Counted from the stretch's first letter, positions 1-7,000 are shown. The stretch is DNA of 7,654 nucleotides from Saprospiraceae bacterium (GCA_007134625.1 SLKL01000312.1:1-7654), one strand, 5' to 3'. Notes: generated by a model from the letters alone, not told the origin. A program made the numbers and translations.

Positions 1-1424
1 ATATGATGGTCAGCACCGGAGAACTGTACTTCGATGTCAACGTATCAGGAAATACAGTCACATTCAGATTGCCGGCAGAAAACGGTGGTTATTTTGAACA
101 GCGATATACATTAAATGAAGAATCCTATGTTGTTGACTATCAATTGAATTTTGTCAATCTGCAAAACATACTAATTAATGACCCATCACCCGTATCACTG
201 AACTGGATTAACTACCTAAATAAGCTCGAACAAAACACAGGTTACGAAAGATATTTTTCTACTGTTTACTTCAAACAAGAATCAAGGCGTTCTAGCTACT
301 GTTCGTGCAGGTCAAGCGACTCTGAGAATAAAACCGGAGTACCACTTCGCTGGATTTCACATGCCAATCAGTTTTTCAATTCAAGTTTAGTAGGTGATGA
401 ACCTTTTGCCGGTGGATTCGTAGAAACAGTGATGCTTGATGAAGAGGTTGAAGAACTAAAACTCCTGCGCTCAAGATTAGATATTCCGGTAAGTCAGGGA
501 AGTACTTCCACCTTTGACATGACTTTTTATATAGGTCCTAACGATTTTGACAGGCTGCGGGAAATAGGTCACGACTTAACTGATATAGTCCCCTTCGGTT
601 GGAGTATTTTTGGCACCATCAACAGATGGGTGATCAGACCGATGTTTAATTTCTTATTTCAGTTTATTGGACATCAGGGACTTGCGATCATCGTCTTGAC
701 TTTTATTGTAAAAATGGTACTGTATCCATTGACTTACAAAATGCTGTTTTCTCAAGCTAAAATGGGAGCACTTAAGCCCCATATGGAGAAATTGAGAGAA
801 AAGTTCAAAGGCGATCAACAGAAGATTCAAATGGAAACCATGAAGGTCTATCGGGAATTTGGTGTCAATCCGCTCGGGGGCTGTATGCCAATGGTACTGC
901 AAATGCCTATCTGGTTTGCACTTTACCGGTTTTTCCCTGCTTCAATTGAGTTCCGGCAGGCCTCATTCCTGTGGGCTTCCGATTTATCCTCCTACGATGC
1001 GATAGTATATTTAGGTTTTAATATTCCATTTTACGGAGCCCATATTAGTCTATTTACATTGTTGTGGGCTGGTACTACTGTAATCTACACCTATTACAAT
1101 ACGCGTCATATGGACATGAATGCCGTCAATCCAATGATGAAGAACATTCAGTATTTCATGCCCATTATGTTTTTGTTTTTCTTCAACAGCTTTGCTGCAG
1201 GTCTGACTGCATATCTGTTATTCTCTAATTTGTTGAATATCGGTCAGATAATTGTCACCAAGGAATTCCTTTTTGATGAAGAAAAAATAAAAGCTCAACT
1301 TGAAGAGAATAAGAATAAACCCAAGAAAAAGGGTGGATTCCAGGCGCGATTGGAAGAGGTGTTAAAAGAACAGCAAAGGATAGCTGAGGAGCGGAATAAA
1401 AACAAAAACAAGAAGAAGAAATAA
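1..1424 (+). CDS. yidC: Membrane protein insertase YidC, 5'-truncated by the window edge
   Basis: YidC inserts and folds inner-membrane proteins, alone or with SecYEG. The first complete codon is at 3; the ATG there is probably internal, because Bacteroidota YidC is usually about 600 residues and only 473 are present. Numbering from that codon, residues 1-180 are the rest of the periplasmic beta domain, about 199-223 an amphipathic segment, 225-244 a membrane helix, 245-292 the charged cytoplasmic hairpin, and 293-312, 345-366 and 383-417 the remaining membrane helices. The family hallmark NPLGGCMPMVLQMPI is at 289-303. Lys237, in TFIVKMVLYPLT, sits where E. coli YidC has the groove arginine. 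The tail from about 427 is very lysine-rich, as in YidC proteins that contact ribosomes. A CSC motif (100-102) lies in the periplasmic domain. The frame is open throughout and ends in TAA. The missing part is the N-terminal membrane anchor and the start of the periplasmic domain. Confidence 0.96.
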   Translation, partial: MMVSTGELYFDVNVSGNTVTFRLPAENGGYFEQRYTLNEESYVVDYQLNFVNLQNILINDPSPVSLNWINYLNKLEQNTGYERYFSTVYFKQESRRSSYCSCRSSDSENKTGVPLRWISHANQFFNSSLVGDEPFAGGFVETVMLDEEVEELKLLRSRLDIPVSQGSTSTFDMTFYIGPNDFDRLREIGHDLTDIVPFGWSIFGTINRWVIRPMFNFLFQFIGHQGLAIIVLTFIVKMVLYPLTYKMLFSQAKMGALKPHMEKLREKFKGDQQKIQMETMKVYREFGVNPLGGCMPMVLQMPIWFALYRFFPASIEFRQASFLWASDLSSYDAIVYLGFNIPFYGAHISLFTLLWAGTTVIYTYYNTRHMDMNAVNPMMKNIQYFMPIMFLFFFNSFAAGLTAYLLFSNLLNIGQIIVTKEFLFDEEKIKAQLEENKNKPKKKGGFQARLEEVLKEQQRIAEERNKNKNKKKK

Positions 1425-1429
1425 ACTTC

Positions 1430-1437
1430 TATCTTTA
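1430..1437 (+). promoter_or_regulatory. Candidate Bacteroidota -7 promoter element
   Basis: TATCTTTA matches the Bacteroidota -7 consensus TAnnTTTG at all but the last base. It starts 6 bp after the yidC stop and would give a leader of roughly 55-60 nt before the lipoprotein start at 1501. No TTG-type -33 element is visible at the expected spacing, because that stretch is the A-rich end of yidC. It would allow the lipoprotein gene and gpsA to be transcribed separately from yidC. Inference from consensus only. Confidence 0.35.
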
Positions 1438-1500
1438 CACCAATATTTGATCTTACAGCATCCTGTACACGATGTTGTTCAACCAATAAAAATCTTAAAG

Positions 1501-2016
1501 ATGAAAATATCACATTCTTTAGTTTTATTTTTAGTTGGATTAGCCATGATGCTTACCACTCAATCTTGCAATAGAAACCTTACGGCTACCATGTCTGATT
1601 ACGATAATTTCACCAATGAAGACCCCAAGGAAATTGCTGTTTTCAGAAAGACCGGCTGCTTCGGATACTGTCCGATATACAGGGTGCACTTTTATGAGGA
1701 TGGACGTGCAATTTACAGGGGTCAAATGAATGTGGAAAAAGAAGGGACACATTTTGGATTGTTCAATCAAAGAAAAATGCGTCAGATTATAAGAAAAGCA
1801 GATAGAAACAGATTCTTCCTTTGGCCAGATGTTTTTCCTGTTGAAGAAAAGGAATTTTTGCCGGACCTGTCCAACACCATAACTACTATCCGAAAAGGAG
1901 ATATGGAAAAAACCATTACCCACAATCACAGTGGTCCGGAAGAATTGAAAGATATTGAAAATGCATTTCTTGAACTCATTGAATCTATTGAATGGTTATC
2001 CGTTGGTGGTGAATAA
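1501..2016 (+). CDS. DUF6438-type lipoprotein, function unknown
   Basis: A 171-residue predicted lipoprotein. The N-terminus has one lysine (K2), a hydrophobic stretch (7-18) and a lipobox-like TTQSC, putting the lipidated cysteine at 23. The frame is open back to a TTG at 1447, but the ATG at 1501 is preferred because it gives a proper signal peptide. The mature part has a short linker, then a compact domain from about 43 to 165 whose signature is CFGYCPIY (53-60) followed by a strand with ExGRAxYxG; this is the pattern I recognise as DUF6438, common in Bacteroidota lipoproteins. Cys53 and Cys57 could form a disulfide in the periplasm or be surface exposed. No catalytic residues are evident and the function is not known to me. 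It sits 76 bp after yidC and 26 bp before gpsA, so it is probably in the gpsA transcript. Confidence 0.85.
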   Translation: MKISHSLVLFLVGLAMMLTTQSCNRNLTATMSDYDNFTNEDPKEIAVFRKTGCFGYCPIYRVHFYEDGRAIYRGQMNVEKEGTHFGLFNQRKMRQIIRKADRNRFFLWPDVFPVEEKEFLPDLSNTITTIRKGDMEKTITHNHSGPEELKDIENAFLELIESIEWLSVGGE

Positions 2017-2042
2017 TAAAATTTGAGTCAATCTGATAACTA

Positions 2043-3101
2043 ATGGGAGAGGAAGCCAATGGTGTATTAAAATGTGTAAGCGTAATCGGTGGCGGGGTAT
2101 TTGGTAGTACTATCGCGCTTCTATTAGCTAAAAATGCTGATGAAGTAATACTTTTCTCGCGCAGAAAGGACTTTGTAGATAAAATTAATTCGGGAATTGA
2201 GGTTCCCTACATTGGTGTCAACAATAAAATAAAAGCGTCCTGTGATCCTGTCAAAGTTGCGGAAAAATGCAGTTTAATTTTTCCGGTAGTATCATCAGCC
2301 GGATTCCGTTCTGCTATCAGGACTTTTTCACCATACCTTAAACCATCACATATACTTATCCACGGGACAAAAGGGCTTGATGTTCAGGACACCACTGAAG
2401 AAGAACTTCCAGGAAAAAACATCTCCCGCGCATCCGTTAGAACAATGAGTGAAGTCATACAGGAAGAATCCAATGTCCTGAGAATTGGCTGTCTCGCCGG
2501 TCCTAACCTTGCTAAAGAGATTCTTGATGGTCAACCTACTGCCACAGTGATCGCATCCGAATTCGATGAAGTTGTGGAATTAGGACAACGAGCATTATCC
2601 AGCGATCAGTTTTTCGTATTTGGATCAAAAGACATCATTGGGGCAGAATTAGCAGGTACTTTTAAAAACATCCTTGCAATTGGTTCCGGGCTACTAAATG
2701 GCAAAGGCTATGGAAGAAATATGCAGGCCATGTTAATCACTAGAGGACTAAGAGAGATCATTTATTTCGGCAAAGCCATGGGGAGTAGCAGCCATGCATT
2801 TTTGGGGACCGCAGGCATAGGTGATATCTTTGCCACCTGTACAAGCGAGAGCAGCAGAAATTTTCAAGTAGGCACACGCTTAGGACAAGGAGAAACACTG
2901 CAGGAAATCCTTGAATCAATGGACGAAGTAGCTGAGGGTATCAGAACATTAAAGATTGCCAGACAACTAGGCAAACACCATCAGGTCCATGCTCCTATCA
3001 CCAATTTACTCTACAGCGTAGTCTTTGAAGGTTATGATTTTGACCGAGCAGTCAATTTCCTCATGCGATATCCTTTTGCTCCGGATGTGGATTTTTTGTA
3101 A
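2043..3101 (+). CDS. gpsA: Glycerol-3-phosphate dehydrogenase [NAD(P)+]
   Basis: GpsA reduces dihydroxyacetone phosphate to sn-glycerol-3-phosphate in the cytoplasm, supplying the backbone for phospholipids. The 352-residue protein is full length for the family. The Rossmann dinucleotide motif GGGVFG is at 16-21. The active-site lysines are Lys110 in HGTKGLD and Lys208 in ELAGTFKNILAI. CLAGPNLAKEI (150-160) matches the family LSGPSFAxE motif, and the C-terminal domain carries NMQAMLITRGL (226-236), GTAGIGD (255-261) and the SRN triplet (271-273) that contacts substrate and cofactor. VAEGIRT (296-302) is also typical. The ATG at 2043 leaves about eight residues before the first beta strand; no better in-frame start lies closer. 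The SD sequence is weak, as usual in this phylum. It follows the lipoprotein gene by 26 bp and is probably co-transcribed with it. The motifs resemble the general bacterial form more than the shorter Bacteroidales form I remember. Confidence 0.96.
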   Translation: MGEEANGVLKCVSVIGGGVFGSTIALLLAKNADEVILFSRRKDFVDKINSGIEVPYIGVNNKIKASCDPVKVAEKCSLIFPVVSSAGFRSAIRTFSPYLKPSHILIHGTKGLDVQDTTEEELPGKNISRASVRTMSEVIQEESNVLRIGCLAGPNLAKEILDGQPTATVIASEFDEVVELGQRALSSDQFFVFGSKDIIGAELAGTFKNILAIGSGLLNGKGYGRNMQAMLITRGLREIIYFGKAMGSSSHAFLGTAGIGDIFATCTSESSRNFQVGTRLGQGETLQEILESMDEVAEGIRTLKIARQLGKHHQVHAPITNLLYSVVFEGYDFDRAVNFLMRYPFAPDVDFL

Positions 3102-3110
3102 AAAAAAATG

Positions 3111-3176
3111 TTTGACTGTTAACCGCTTGCCCCCAAATCGGTTGGCGGGTTGACCTTTGACTGTTGACAGTTAACC
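3111..3176. repeat. Degenerate heptamer repeat (TTTGACT/GTTGACC type)
   Basis: Just after gpsA the sequence breaks into 7-bp units. TTTGACT and GTTAACC (3111-3124) come first, then a diverged 24-bp stretch, then GTTGACC, TTTGACT, GTTGACA and GTTAACC in tandem (3149-3176). The consensus is roughly (G/T)TTGAC(T/C/A). The unit length is not a multiple of three and the array is entirely intergenic. It overlaps the hairpin at 3118-3154. Confidence 0.6.
3118..3154 (+). terminator. gpsA: Imperfect hairpin after gpsA, possible terminator
   Basis: GTTAACC at 3118-3124 pairs with GGTTGAC at 3148-3154 (one G-U pair). After a bulged G the stem continues through GC with GC and, past one mismatch, GCC with GGT, closing an 8-nt loop (3132-3139). 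It begins 17 bp after the gpsA stop. No clear U-tract follows, only CTTTG, so it is not a textbook intrinsic terminator. Part of the pairing arises because the repeat unit GTTAACC is nearly self-complementary. Confidence 0.35.
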
Positions 3177-3292
3177 AATATGGTTGAAACAAAAATTACA
3201 CCTCACAACCAATCGTTCATACACAACTATCATGAACTATAAAAATATTCATTAAAATAGCTACCGTATATTAACCTTCATTTTCTGAATTT

Positions 3293-3323
3293 AATCTTGA
3301 CAGGTATATTCTAAGTCAAAATT
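3293..3323. promoter_or_regulatory. Imperfect inverted repeat, possible operator
   Basis: Arms AATcTTGAC (3293-3301) and GTCAAaATT (3315-3323) are complementary at eight of nine positions around a 13-bp spacer. It lies 87 bp before the start of the PspA-like gene and 3 bp before a perfect 10-bp palindrome. The spacing of the arm centres, about two helical turns, would suit a dimeric regulator. No regulator gene is in the window, so this is an inference from symmetry. Confidence 0.3.
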
Positions 3324-3326
3324 TAC

Positions 3327-3336
3327 CGAACGTTCG
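3327..3336. promoter_or_regulatory. Perfect 10-bp palindrome CGAACGTTCG
   Basis: A self-complementary GC-richer sequence inside a very AT-rich leader, 73 bp upstream of the PspA-like gene. Perfect palindromes of this size with an AACGTT core occur among dimeric repressor operators such as those of the TetR family. Symmetry does not extend beyond the ten bases. Function is inferred only from position and composition. Confidence 0.3.
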
Positions 3337-3379
3337 TATAAGCTATAGCAGGCAGAATATTTTTTTCTAAAAAAAGAAT

Positions 3380-3387
3380 TATATTTA
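3380..3387 (+). promoter_or_regulatory. Candidate -7 element for the PspA-like gene
   Basis: TATATTTA differs from the Bacteroidota -7 consensus TAnnTTTG only in its last base. It is preceded by a T7-CT-A7 tract (3360-3375) that could act as a curved or UP-like element. A start site about 5-8 bp downstream would leave a leader of roughly 15-20 nt before the ATG at 3410. No clear -33 TTG is seen at the expected distance. Confidence 0.35.
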
Positions 3388-3409
3388 TGCCTGAAATAAA
3401 AATTGAAAT

Positions 3410-4435
3410 ATGAATCAGATCGACGGACCACAGTTTAAGGAAAAGCCATTTTGGAAAAGACCTGAGGGTGTAACCGGCTTACTCTTTCTGGCAGGTTTAT
3501 TAATTGGTGGCGGTTATTTATTGTATATTCTTTTGCCCACACTAATAGTCTTAGCTCAGAATACGCTCTATCTGGTGGGTATGTTATTAATTCTCTTCGC
3601 CATATTGTATATGGTTTTTGATCCGAGAATGAGGACCCTTATAGCTTACTCTTACAGAAGTATAATGCGCTGGATAACCGGCGTTTTTATTACAATTGAC
3701 CCCATTGGTATTCTTAAAAATTACGTGCAGGACCTGGAGAAAAATCTGCGTAATATGGGTAAGCAAATCGGTACCATAAGAGGGCAAATGAGGCGATTGA
3801 AAACTATGGTATCTGACAATGAAAAGGAAATTGAAAACAATCTGATGATTGCAAGAAGAGCAAATCAAGAAGGAATTGATCGACAGGTAATGCTTTCTAC
3901 ACGAAAAGCAGCAAGGTTGAGGGAAAGCAATGAAAAGTATTCTGAACTTTTGCAAAAACTGGAAATCCTATACAGAGTACTCACAAAAATGTACCAAAAC
4001 TCAGAAATACTCCTTGAAGACACCAAAGATCAGGTCAAACTAAAAGAACAGGAAAGAAAAGCCATACGAGCAAGTCACTCTGCTATGAAATCAGCGATGA
4101 ATGTCATATCAGGAGACAACGACAGAAGAATCCTTTTTGACAAAGCTCTTGAAGCCATAGCTGATGATGTAGCAGATAAGGTCGGGGAAATGGAGCGTTT
4201 TATGGAAATGTCCTCCAATTTTATGAATTCTGTTGACTTACAAAATGGAATTTTCGAAGAGCAGGGACTTAAAATGCTGGAAGAATGGGAAAAGGAATCC
4301 AAATTAATGCTAATGGAAGGTAAAATTCCGGATAACACACTCGACCTAAATGAAGAGAGGCCCCAAAAAGAAAAAGTAAAAAGAAAGGATAAATCCTCAA
4401 ATAAAGGCAACAGGTACGACAGCTTGTTCGACTAA
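3410..4435 (+). CDS. Membrane-anchored PspA/Vipp1-like coiled-coil protein
   Basis: A 341-residue protein. A basic N-terminus (residues 10-17) is followed by two hydrophobic helices, about 22-49 and 52-70, predicted to form a transmembrane hairpin with both ends in the cytoplasm. From residue 97 it is almost all charged helix. This part follows the PspA/IM30 pattern: an Asp-Pro (97-98) starting the first long helix, DLEKNL soon after, RRL near 128-130, then an A-x-x-A-x-Q-x-G segment (148-155) before a second long helix to about 232. A shorter helix (about 239-268) has the FDKALEAIADDVADKVGEMER pattern split here as FDKALEA (243-249) and VADKVGEMER (254-263), like the F/ME-R-x-x-x-KV-x-x-ME helix of that family. 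The tail from 317 is lysine-rich and ends in RYDSLFD. If the match holds, the role would be membrane maintenance under stress. It could instead be an unrelated two-helix coiled-coil protein. It is followed 18 bp later by the M1 peptidase gene. Confidence 0.6.
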   Translation: MNQIDGPQFKEKPFWKRPEGVTGLLFLAGLLIGGGYLLYILLPTLIVLAQNTLYLVGMLLILFAILYMVFDPRMRTLIAYSYRSIMRWITGVFITIDPIGILKNYVQDLEKNLRNMGKQIGTIRGQMRRLKTMVSDNEKEIENNLMIARRANQEGIDRQVMLSTRKAARLRESNEKYSELLQKLEILYRVLTKMYQNSEILLEDTKDQVKLKEQERKAIRASHSAMKSAMNVISGDNDRRILFDKALEAIADDVADKVGEMERFMEMSSNFMNSVDLQNGIFEEQGLKMLEEWEKESKLMLMEGKIPDNTLDLNEERPQKEKVKRKDKSSNKGNRYDSLFD

Positions 4436-4453
4436 TTTAAAACCAATGACACC

Positions 4454-6940
4454 ATGTTTGACCGCAAAATTTTATATTACCCAATAAGCCTCTCTATTTT
4501 TTCTTTGGCTCTATTTTTTTTCCATCCAGAAAATATTAGTTTAAATGCACAGCCTATAGATGCTCCTTATGGGTGTCATCATATCCATAACAATCATTTT
4601 ACCTGGCAGGCATTTACCCATAGGTCAGAGGATGCCCTTAAGGTGAAAAGGAGAAGTGATACGCTCAACCTTTATCACTATGAAATACATTTAGATGTTA
4701 CTGCTTTTTCGCAGAGAACCATTCGGGCGAGAACAATTGTTTACTTAGAATCTTTGATGGATTCGGTTTCCACAGTTACCCTAGATTTAGAGGGCCTGCA
4801 GGTAGATTCGGTTAAACTGAATAATGAAATGGTTGATTATAGTTACGATGATCGTTACCTCAGGGTTTTTCCTGACGAGCATCTCTTAACCGGCGACAGT
4901 ATTTTTGTAGAAGTTCAATATCACGGCACACCCATTACCTGCCCTTCCGGTTTTGGCGGTTTTTATTTTGAGGATGGCTATGCATACAACCTTGGCATCG
5001 GACTGGCAGCAGATCCACACAATTTTGGCAGGAGCTGGTATCCTTGTTTTGATAATTTCGTTCAGCGCTCTACTTTTGAATATCATGTAAAAAGTAGTGG
5101 CGGGAGAAAAGCATATTGTGTAGGAAGATTTCTGGGTGAAGAGGAACTGGGCGGAGATACTATCATAAGGTCCTATCTGATGGAGCAACCCATACCCACC
5201 TACCTTAGCAGTGTAGCTATATCCAATTACAGAACAATGAACTGGACACATGATGGAGCATATGGACCTGTGGACATAGAATTGGTTGCAAGATCCGGGG
5301 ATTTAGATAACTTCAGAACTTCTGTACAGGATATGGAAGCCGCAATAGACGCTTTACAATACTGGTACGGTCCTTATCCATTTGAGCGGATCGGGTATGT
5401 ACTGACTAGTCGTGGGGCTATGGAACATCCCACCAATACCGCTTACCCTGCATCAAGCGTGGCAGGAGGACAGAGCAGCACGAGGCTTATGGCGCACGAA
5501 CTCTGTCACCATTGGTGGGGCAATATCACTACGCTTTCGACAGCTAACAATATGTGGATAAAAGAAGGACCCGCTGAATATGGTGCACATCTGACTTTCG
5601 AATGGTTGGGAGGTCCTGAGGGGCTGAGGGAAGCTGTGCGGAACAACCACCGAACTACTATCGAAACAGCTCATATTGTTGACGGAGACTATTTTGCACT
5701 TTCGCCAATGCCTGCATTCAATACGTATGGCAGACACACCTACTTTCGCGGCGCCTCAATGATACACAATTTACGTGGATATCTGGGAGACAGTCTTTTT
5801 AGATCGGGTATGCAGGATGTACTGAATGCTAACTTTTTCTCTGCAATAGATGCATATGAATTCAGGGATCAGCTTACATATTTTACCGGGATTGATTTAG
5901 AGTGTTTCTTTGATGACTGGATTTTTTCACCGGGATATTCTGACTTTTCAGTGGACTCCTTCAGACTGATAAGGGAGGAAAATGAAAAATACCTTTACGA
6001 AGTTCACTTCAAGCAGGGCATGTACAAAAATGATCATTTCCATTGCAATGTACCACAGCAATTAACTTTTGGCAAAGGAAGGCAACTTCAATCTGTTAGA
6101 CTTATGGCAAGTGGGGAAATTTCAAAAGATAGCATTTGGCTGGATTTTGAGCCGGAATGGGTTACGCACAATAATGAACACCTACTGAATCTGGCAGGCT
6201 TTACCTCATTTTTTGACATTACTGGGGAAAGCAATATCAATGATCTGGCAACCCAATCACGGATAGTTACCAACTCCGTAGATGATAGCCTATACTTGTT
6301 TATTGAGCACCATTACACAGGTCCGGATCCGGGCAGCAATGAAGACCCGGATTTCAGAATATCCAGAAATCATTACTTCGTTATAGGTGGAGACATTAGG
6401 GAAGATTGGGACGCTACTATAATTCTTCGTTATGATGCAAGGGGAAATCTGCAATTGGATGAAGACCTCACCTCCGTTTCTGAGGATAGTTTAATTTTAG
6501 TCTACCGTCCCGATCGCAGTGCAGAATGGATGGAATACCCCTACTATGTTAAAAATATGCTTATTCCTACTAATGGGAGAGGTTTTATTAATATCCAGAA
6601 GGTATTACCCGGAGAATACGCATTTGCCAATTCCTTTTTCAGAGACCCTGTTTCTGCGCCAGAGATATCATATGCTGATTATCAAATTGAGATTTTCCCT
6701 AATCCAATTACAGATAATTTCCTGAATATCAAGCCTGGATTACTTGAGGGAGAATTTCGAATATCTGTCTTTGATTCCTCAGGCAAGGAATACAACCTAG
6801 GAAAAACTTCATTTCAAAGTGAATCCACAGAAACCATACAAGTTCCGGTTTTACCTTCGGGACAATATTTTTTACAGCTTAGGGGTGAAGGCTCCGGAAA
6901 CAAAAATATCATCGCAACCGAAGCCTTCATAATTCAATAA
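4454..6940 (+). CDS. Secreted M1 family zinc metallopeptidase with T9SS sorting domain
   Basis: An 828-residue exported aminopeptidase-like protein. A signal peptide spans 1-32 (hydrophobic core 6-23, cleavage likely after LNA). Residues about 70-270 form the M1 N-terminal beta domain, with WYPCFDN at 195-201. The catalytic domain has GAMEH (321-325), the exopeptidase loop, and the zinc site HELCH (348-352) with the third ligand Glu371 exactly 18 residues after the second histidine, giving HExxH-x18-E. Tyr430 in TYFRGAS is the likely transition-state tyrosine. A beta-rich region follows (about 590-735). Residues 743-828 form a type A T9SS C-terminal domain beginning with IEIFPNPITDNFLNI and containing LPSGQYFLQL; it directs passage across the outer membrane and is normally removed. 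All catalytic residues are present, so the enzyme is probably active outside the cell, releasing N-terminal residues from peptides. It is 18 bp after the PspA-like gene. Confidence 0.93.
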   Translation: MFDRKILYYPISLSIFSLALFFFHPENISLNAQPIDAPYGCHHIHNNHFTWQAFTHRSEDALKVKRRSDTLNLYHYEIHLDVTAFSQRTIRARTIVYLESLMDSVSTVTLDLEGLQVDSVKLNNEMVDYSYDDRYLRVFPDEHLLTGDSIFVEVQYHGTPITCPSGFGGFYFEDGYAYNLGIGLAADPHNFGRSWYPCFDNFVQRSTFEYHVKSSGGRKAYCVGRFLGEEELGGDTIIRSYLMEQPIPTYLSSVAISNYRTMNWTHDGAYGPVDIELVARSGDLDNFRTSVQDMEAAIDALQYWYGPYPFERIGYVLTSRGAMEHPTNTAYPASSVAGGQSSTRLMAHELCHHWWGNITTLSTANNMWIKEGPAEYGAHLTFEWLGGPEGLREAVRNNHRTTIETAHIVDGDYFALSPMPAFNTYGRHTYFRGASMIHNLRGYLGDSLFRSGMQDVLNANFFSAIDAYEFRDQLTYFTGIDLECFFDDWIFSPGYSDFSVDSFRLIREENEKYLYEVHFKQGMYKNDHFHCNVPQQLTFGKGRQLQSVRLMASGEISKDSIWLDFEPEWVTHNNEHLLNLAGFTSFFDITGESNINDLATQSRIVTNSVDDSLYLFIEHHYTGPDPGSNEDPDFRISRNHYFVIGGDIREDWDATIILRYDARGNLQLDEDLTSVSEDSLILVYRPDRSAEWMEYPYYVKNMLIPTNGRGFINIQKVLPGEYAFANSFFRDPVSAPEISYADYQIEIFPNPITDNFLNIKPGLLEGEFRISVFDSSGKEYNLGKTSFQSESTETIQVPVLPSGQYFLQLRGEGSGNKNIIATEAFIIQ

Positions 6941-6955
6941 TACGAGCATCTGCCT

Positions 6956-6981
6956 AAAAATCTGGAGTGATTTTTGCTTTT
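6956..6981 (+). terminator. AT-rich hairpin with T-tract after the M1 peptidase gene
   Basis: AAAAATC (6956-6962) and GATTTTT (6969-6975) form a perfect 7-bp stem around a 6-nt loop, followed by GCTTTT. It starts 15 bp after the peptidase stop. The arrangement suits an intrinsic terminator on the + strand, though only one G-C pair stabilises the stem, so read-through into the next small gene is plausible. Confidence 0.45.
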
Positions 6982-7000
6982 AGTTTATTAAACATTTGTT

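Noticed and set aside
1540..1929. A 129-codon open frame on the minus strand.
   Set aside because: It lies wholly inside the lipoprotein gene in antisense, has no recognisable motif and is explained by that gene's codon pattern.
3171..3187. Small hairpin AACCA-ATA-TGGTT.
   Set aside because: The stem is five pairs with one marginal extension and no U-tract; it partly overlaps the heptamer repeat.
3297..3342. E. coli-like promoter with TTGACA at 3297 and TATAAG at 3337.
   Set aside because: The spacing is 34 bp, far from 17, and this phylum uses a different promoter consensus.
3587..3955. A 122-codon minus-strand open frame.
   Set aside because: Antisense to the PspA-like gene; its cysteine- and histidine-rich composition is typical of a shadow frame and it matches no family I know.
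4886..5251. A 121-codon minus-strand open frame.
   Set aside because: Antisense to the M1 peptidase N-terminal domain, which is clearly the coding strand.
6519..6725. A 68-codon plus-strand frame inside the peptidase gene.
   Set aside because: Out of frame within a region that encodes the beta domain and the start of the sorting domain; no independent signals.
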